In this document: one piece after another, positions 24,701-30,700 of the stretch
How positions within the stretch are numbered: the first letter of the stretch is position 1
Layout: each line of letters starts with the position of its first letter
Position numbers and translations under genes: made by a program
Notes under the pieces: model-generated
What the model was told of the DNA's origin: nothing
The model's database searches: none
The model's input: the letters and a program-made list of their open reading frames with translations, nothing else
Source: Dastarcus helophoroides
Lineage: Eukaryota > Arthropoda > Insecta > Coleoptera > Bothrideridae
Length of the DNA stretch: 64,000 nucleotides
Direction: 5' to 3'
Assembly (NCBI GenBank): GCA_028583605.1
Contig: CM053327.1
Coordinates: forward strand, 40,467,059-40,531,058

Positions 24701-27700
24701 TGAAAGCCAAATTTTGGAAAAAGGGAAAGTTGGTCCATCTCGAAGCCAACTGGGCCTCTTACCCGTGCTGGTAGCCACTGGGGTGGAGACCGTGGACGAA
24801 ACGGTTGCCGGAGGTCTACCTCGTCCCACACCAACACCACCGACAACGCCAGAAGGTCGCTTCTTTCCTTTGGCGCCTTTGGACGGCGGTTCGACGACAA
24901 ATTCGTCTTTAGGCATATCGGCGACCTTCGTTAAAAACACTTTTTCAAGCGTTTGCGCCATCACTACAACATCTTCCCCTGGTTTGTTGTAGACATAACA
25001 GTTCGTGAACATTGTGTTGAAGTCCTGAATACATTCCTTGCCTGACCAATAGTAATTGTTATCCAGTCTTTTTTTAATAGTTCCCAGGTCCATTGGTTGC
25101 TTGATTATTTTATGGTAATCCTGGAAAAAATTAAAACTTAAAAAAAATTTAATTTCTGGAAAAATCATATCTTAAAACAAAAAGCCGAAATTTGATGACA
25201 AAAGATTAACATTTTCGAAAAAAGTATACATTCTAAAAAAAATCGAAATAAAATTAGCAATGCATTACGTAATGATTACTGCCCAGCTTTAGCCATAATA
25301 CTCTCAAGTGTTGGGCAGCCCCCCAAAAAAAGTCGAAATCGTCGTTTTATCCACTTACAGGCAAGTTAAGCTTTTTCGCATCCACAGGTTGTTGAAAAGG
25401 CCATGCGAATTGGTGCTTCCAGACCGCCTTCAGTACGGTTTTCAGGAGGAACTGCAGCTGATTTGTAACGCGGCCCGGCCTTTCGGGAGGCGGATGAACT
25501 GGCGGTTGCACCACTCCATTTACAGGTTCGGTGGGTGGTTCCACTCGAGGTGGCGGCTCTCTCTCCTTACTGACCTCGTTAATCTTGCCTGCTCCCTGAA
25601 AAACAAATCAATCCATAAAAAAAGTCATGTCAAATATAAATCAGAACTACGTAGAGGCAACCTTGTGTACCTCTGCAAACAGAGTATTTTCTGGTAGATA
25701 AATATGGGGTTTAACCAGGATATATTTCTTCCGGGATTGAACCGTGTCAAAGAACTACTAAACGTGTTCACAGGAAGAATTTTTAGTAGTTCTTTGACAC
25801 GGTCCAATCCCGGAAGAAGTACTGACTCTGGCCTTGGAACCCTTCGTTATCATATGGGGTTTAACATCCAGATTTCCTCCAAATTTTTGAATTAAACATT
25901 CGTTATTATTGTATTTAGTTGGGAAGTCAAAATTTAGAATAAAATTGAATTCGTATTTTCTGAAATTTCAGGTCCAACCTTGGATTGTTATTTTCTAGTT
26001 TTTAAGTTTTCACTTCTGTTTGATTAATTTTTCTTTCGAATTTCCATTTATTCTCAAAATTTGACTTGCTGGCGTTTAATTTCGAAATTGTCGTTCTCTC
26101 TATCAACTCAATTTTCAAAAACCAAAACATTACAGAAATAAAAAAATATTAAAAAACACAATTTCGTGGTTAAATGTCAAAATTTCATTTTTAATCTCGC
26201 GACCAATCGAGGTAAAATAAATCGAGATTTCTTTGGACTTTTTCAATCGATTGGGACTAACTTTTAAACTAATAATGCACATCTCGTCTTGGCTAAAATG
26301 TGCCCAAAGAACACTAGATTTTTATGGAAGTTTCGATGAAATCGGTTTAGACGTTCCTGAATTATTCTTAGACGTTTCTGAATTATTCTTAGACGTTTCT
26401 GAATTCTTCTCGTATAAACAATGTGGCTTTTATGACCACAGAACTCAAAAACACAATTTTATTTTTAAAAGCACAGATACTTTTAGATGATATATGAGGG
26501 AAATAGGTCATACCGGTTATTGCTATTATCTAATGACGCCCCCATGACTTATCTTGTTTTATTCATAGACATCACAACCCGCAACTAAATCAAAAATTTA
26601 TGGTTCTGTAGATATACACAGTACCCTACCATAGATGTGAATTGGGGCTTCATTAGGAATTTCCATTGTTTAAAGATTTTTTTTATAAACAGAAGCCAGT
26701 ACCTGACGAACGTTTAACGTGCCCCGAAAACAAATATTTCCGGCTGTTTGAGCATTGAACACTGATTTTGTGGATGGGTCTTTAATTCCTGTTAAATTTT
26801 TCTTCGACTACTTTATACCCTTTTTGCGTTCCTTTGGCTTTTTGCGTTCATTTGCCTTTTAGGGTTTATACTAGACACTTTATTCCGTAATTTCTCTCAG
26901 ACATAAATGACAACTATCCTGAGAGAAGCCATCCGAGACTTATCTACACAGTTCGTTTCAGAATGTCTTCCTAAACTCGTTTCAGAATGTCTTCCTAAAC
27001 TCGTTTCAGAATGTCTTCCTAAATTCGTTTTAGAATGTCTTCCTAAACTCGTTTCAGAATGTCTTCCTAAACTCGTTTCAGAATGTCTTCCTAAATTCGT
27101 TTTAGAATGTCTTCCTAAATTCGTTTCAGAATGTCTTCCTAAATTCGCCTCAGAATGTCTTCCTAAACTCGTTTCAGAATGTCTTCCTAAATTCGTTTTA
27201 GAATGTCTTCCTAAATTCGTTTTAGAATGTCTTCCTAAACTCGTTTCAGAATGTCTTCCTAAACTCGTTTCAGAATGTCTTCCTAAATTCGTTTCAGAAT
27301 GTCTTCCTAAATTCGTTTCAGAATGTCTTCCTAAATTCGTTTTAGAATGTCTTCCTAAATTCGTTTTAGAATGTCTTCCTAAATTCGTTTCAGAATGTCT
27401 TCCTAAATTCGTTTTAGAATGTCTTCCTAAATTCGTTTCAGAATGTCTTCCTAAATTCGTTTCAGAATGTCTTCCTAAATTCGTTTTAGAATGTCTTCCT
27501 AAATTCGTTTTAGAATGTCTTCCTAAATTCGTTTCAGAATGTCTTCCTAAATTCGTTTCAGAATGTCTTCCTAAATTCGCCTCAGAATGTCTTCCTAAAT
27601 TCGTTTCAGAATGTCTTCCTAAACTCGTTTCAGAATGTCTTCCTAAATTCGTTTCAGAATGTCTTCCTAAATTCGTTTCAGAATGTCTTCCTAAATTCGT

Positions 27701-30700
27701 TTCAGAATGTCTTCCTAAACTCGTTTCAGAATGTCTTCCTAAATTCGTTTTAGAATGTCTTCCTAAACTCGTTTCAGAATGTCTTCCTAAACTCGTTTCA
27801 GAATGTCTTCCTAAACTCGTTTCAGAATGTCTTCCTAAACTCGTTTCAGAATGTCTTCCTAAATTCGTTTTAGAATGTCTTCCTAAACTCGTTTCAGAAT
27901 GTCTTCCTAAACTCGTTTCAGAATGTCTTCCTAAATTCGTTTCAGAATGTCTTTCCTAAATTTGAGTTTTCACTTCTGGCGGCAGTCCCCATAAGTGCCT
28001 ACATTTTTTCGAACATTCTGCCAAACTCTAAATTTTAGGGTAATTTTCTAATGCCAAAGTTCTTGATTTTTACCTCAACATTTCCTCAGTTTAAACCTTT
28101 TTTTTCAAAATGTCTTCTAAACTCGTTTCAGAATGTCTTCCGAATACATTTCAGAATGTCTTCCTAAATTCGTTTCAGAATGTCTTCCTAAACTCGTTTC
28201 AGAATGTCTTCCTAAATTCGTTTTAGAGTCGTCTTCCTAAATTCGTTTTAGAATGTCTTCCTAAATTCGTTTCAGAATGTCCTCTTAAATTCGTTTCTGA
28301 ATGTCTTCCTAAATTCGCCTCAGAATGTCTTCCTAAACTCGTTTCAGAATGTTTTCTGAGTTCAAGCTTTGGCGGTTTTTTTGAAATTTTAAAGATTTAC
28401 TTGCTTCGAAGCTATATTCGAATTTTGAGAAATTTCGAACAATGTCCATTTTTTTTACTTTTTTTCTAAATAACCTTACCGCAAACCCCTGTTACAACCG
28501 TAGACTTCGTTATTTGGTAAGTTCGAACTGTCTACTTATTTTTAATTTTCGAAAAAATGTCAAAAGTTCGACTTTTGCCGGAAATTTCGATTTTTTTCAG
28601 TTCCAGTTTTTTTCTCGCAATCTCCAGATTTTATTTAAAAAAAATTGAGCTCCCGAATCAATTTTATTTAAAAAAAATTGAGTTCCCGGATACATGTTCA
28701 TGTGAAACTTTTTGCTTAAAATTATTTTTTTCTATTACTTTAACTAAGACACCTGAAACGGGGACATAAATTTCAACTTTTTCTCAAAATTGTACTCGAC
28801 ACATGTTTCCACCAATCCAACTTTAAACTTGAAATTTCTAAATTTTACAAATACCAGATTTTATAAAAATTTGAACATTTTTCTTAAAATATGCTATTAA
28901 TCCTTTTTTACAAAACTTTGGCTCTTGAAACTCAAAATTTCGATTTTTTTGGAACTTTTACAAACGAATTATGAAGAACTGAAGTTCTTTTATTCGATTT
29001 TTTTAAAGTTTGAATTCTTTTTTTTTCAATCTTTGATTTTGTTCAAAATTGTAAAAAAGTGATTATACAACGAAGTTTTTCTCGAAATTTCCATTTTTTT
29101 ATTGAACTCATTCCTTTTTCACCATTCCAATGAACTCGAAATTTTAAGATTTAATGAATTCGTGGTTCTCTATCTTTTTAATTTTTTTCTAAATATTTTC
29201 AAATCAATCTTCTTTCCAAATAACGTTTAAACCTGAAATGTCAACTTTTTTGAAATTTGGCAAATGAACTGCGAAGAAACGTTATAAATTTCATAATTTC
29301 AACTTAAAAAAAAATAATCTTATTTTGAAAATTTTGGTTTTTCATAAAAATTTCGACATTTTGCAAAATGTTGACTTCATAATTTTGACTCCTTTTTAAA
29401 AAATTTTAGGTTCTCTAATTTTGGATTTTAAAAATCAACATTTTTTCAAAATTCATCAGTTTTTCAGAATTCATCCATTATTCAGAATTCATTCATTTTT
29501 CAGAATTCATTCATTTTTTAAAATTCATCCATTTCACAGAATTTTAACATTTTTCAGAATTTTGACATTTTCGAAAATTTCGACCTCTTTTTGAAAATTT
29601 CAACCTTTTTTTTTGTAACTTCGACATTTTCTCAACATTTCAGTTATTTTTTAAATCTTCGACTTTGTAAAATTGAAATACAAATCTTGTCCCCTGAAAC
29701 CAAGAATTCATCCATTTTTTAGAATTCATCCATTTTACAGAATTTTGACATTTTGCAGAATTTTGACATTTTCGAAAATTTCGACCTCTTTTTGAAAATT
29801 TCAACCTTTTTTTTGAAAATTTGTTTTTACCTAAGGCACAACTTTTTTTGTAACTTCGACATTTTCTCAAAATTTCAATTATTTTTTAAATCTTCGACTT
29901 TGTAAAATTGAAATACAAATTTTGACCCTTGAAACCAAGAAGGATTAAAATAAACACAACAACGGTTGCTCTAACGCGTTTCGACAGCCAAGCTATCATC
30001 TTCAGAGATACTGAAGCTGAAGATGATAGCTTGGCTGTTGAAAGGCGTTAGAGCAACCTTTGCAACGAAAAAGAAAAAGATTCAAAAACACAACAAAGGT
30101 TGCGCTAACGCGTTTCGACAGCCAAGCTATCATCTTCAGAGATACTGAAACTGAAGATGATAGCTTGGCTGTCGAAAGGCGTTAGAGCAGCCTTTGCAAG
30201 GAAAAGATTCAAAAACACAACAAAGGTTGCTCTAACGCGTTTCGACAGCCAAGCTATCATCTTCAAAGATACTGCAGCTGAAGATCTTCAGAGATACTGA
30301 AGCTGAAGGTGATAGCTTGGCTTTCGAAAGGCGTTAGAGCAGCCTTTGCAAAGAAAAAGATTCGAAAACACAACAAAGGTTGCTCTAACGCGTTTCGACA
30401 GCCAAGCTATCATCTTCAAAGATACTGCAGCTGAAGATCTTCAGATACTGAAACTGAAGGTGATAGCTTGGCTTTCGAAAGGCGTTAGAGCAACCTTTGC
30501 AAAAAAAGATTCAAAAACACAACAAAGGTTGCTCTAACGCGTTTCGACAGCCAGCTATCATTTTCAAAGATACTGAAGCTGAAGATGATAGCTTGGCTGT
30601 CGAAACGGGTTGGAGCAACCTTTGTTATGTTTTTGAATTTTTTTCGGTTTCAGTAGACAAGAGATCTATTTCAATTTTTGAAAATAACCAAGGACAGTCC

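Noticed and set aside
24405..24749. Minus-strand 114-codon frame downstream of BD1
   Set aside because: It is intronic low-complexity DNA (Phe/Asn/Leu) past the GTAAGAG donor.
26907..27959. 350-codon plus-strand open frame as a protein-coding gene
   Set aside because: It is a pure 24-bp tandem repeat with no domain, no recognisable promoter and no supporting exons. An open frame follows automatically from a 3n unit without a stop. Kept as a repeat, with a finding.
26951..28355. CRISPR array
   Set aside because: Units are contiguous with no unique spacers, and the context is eukaryotic.
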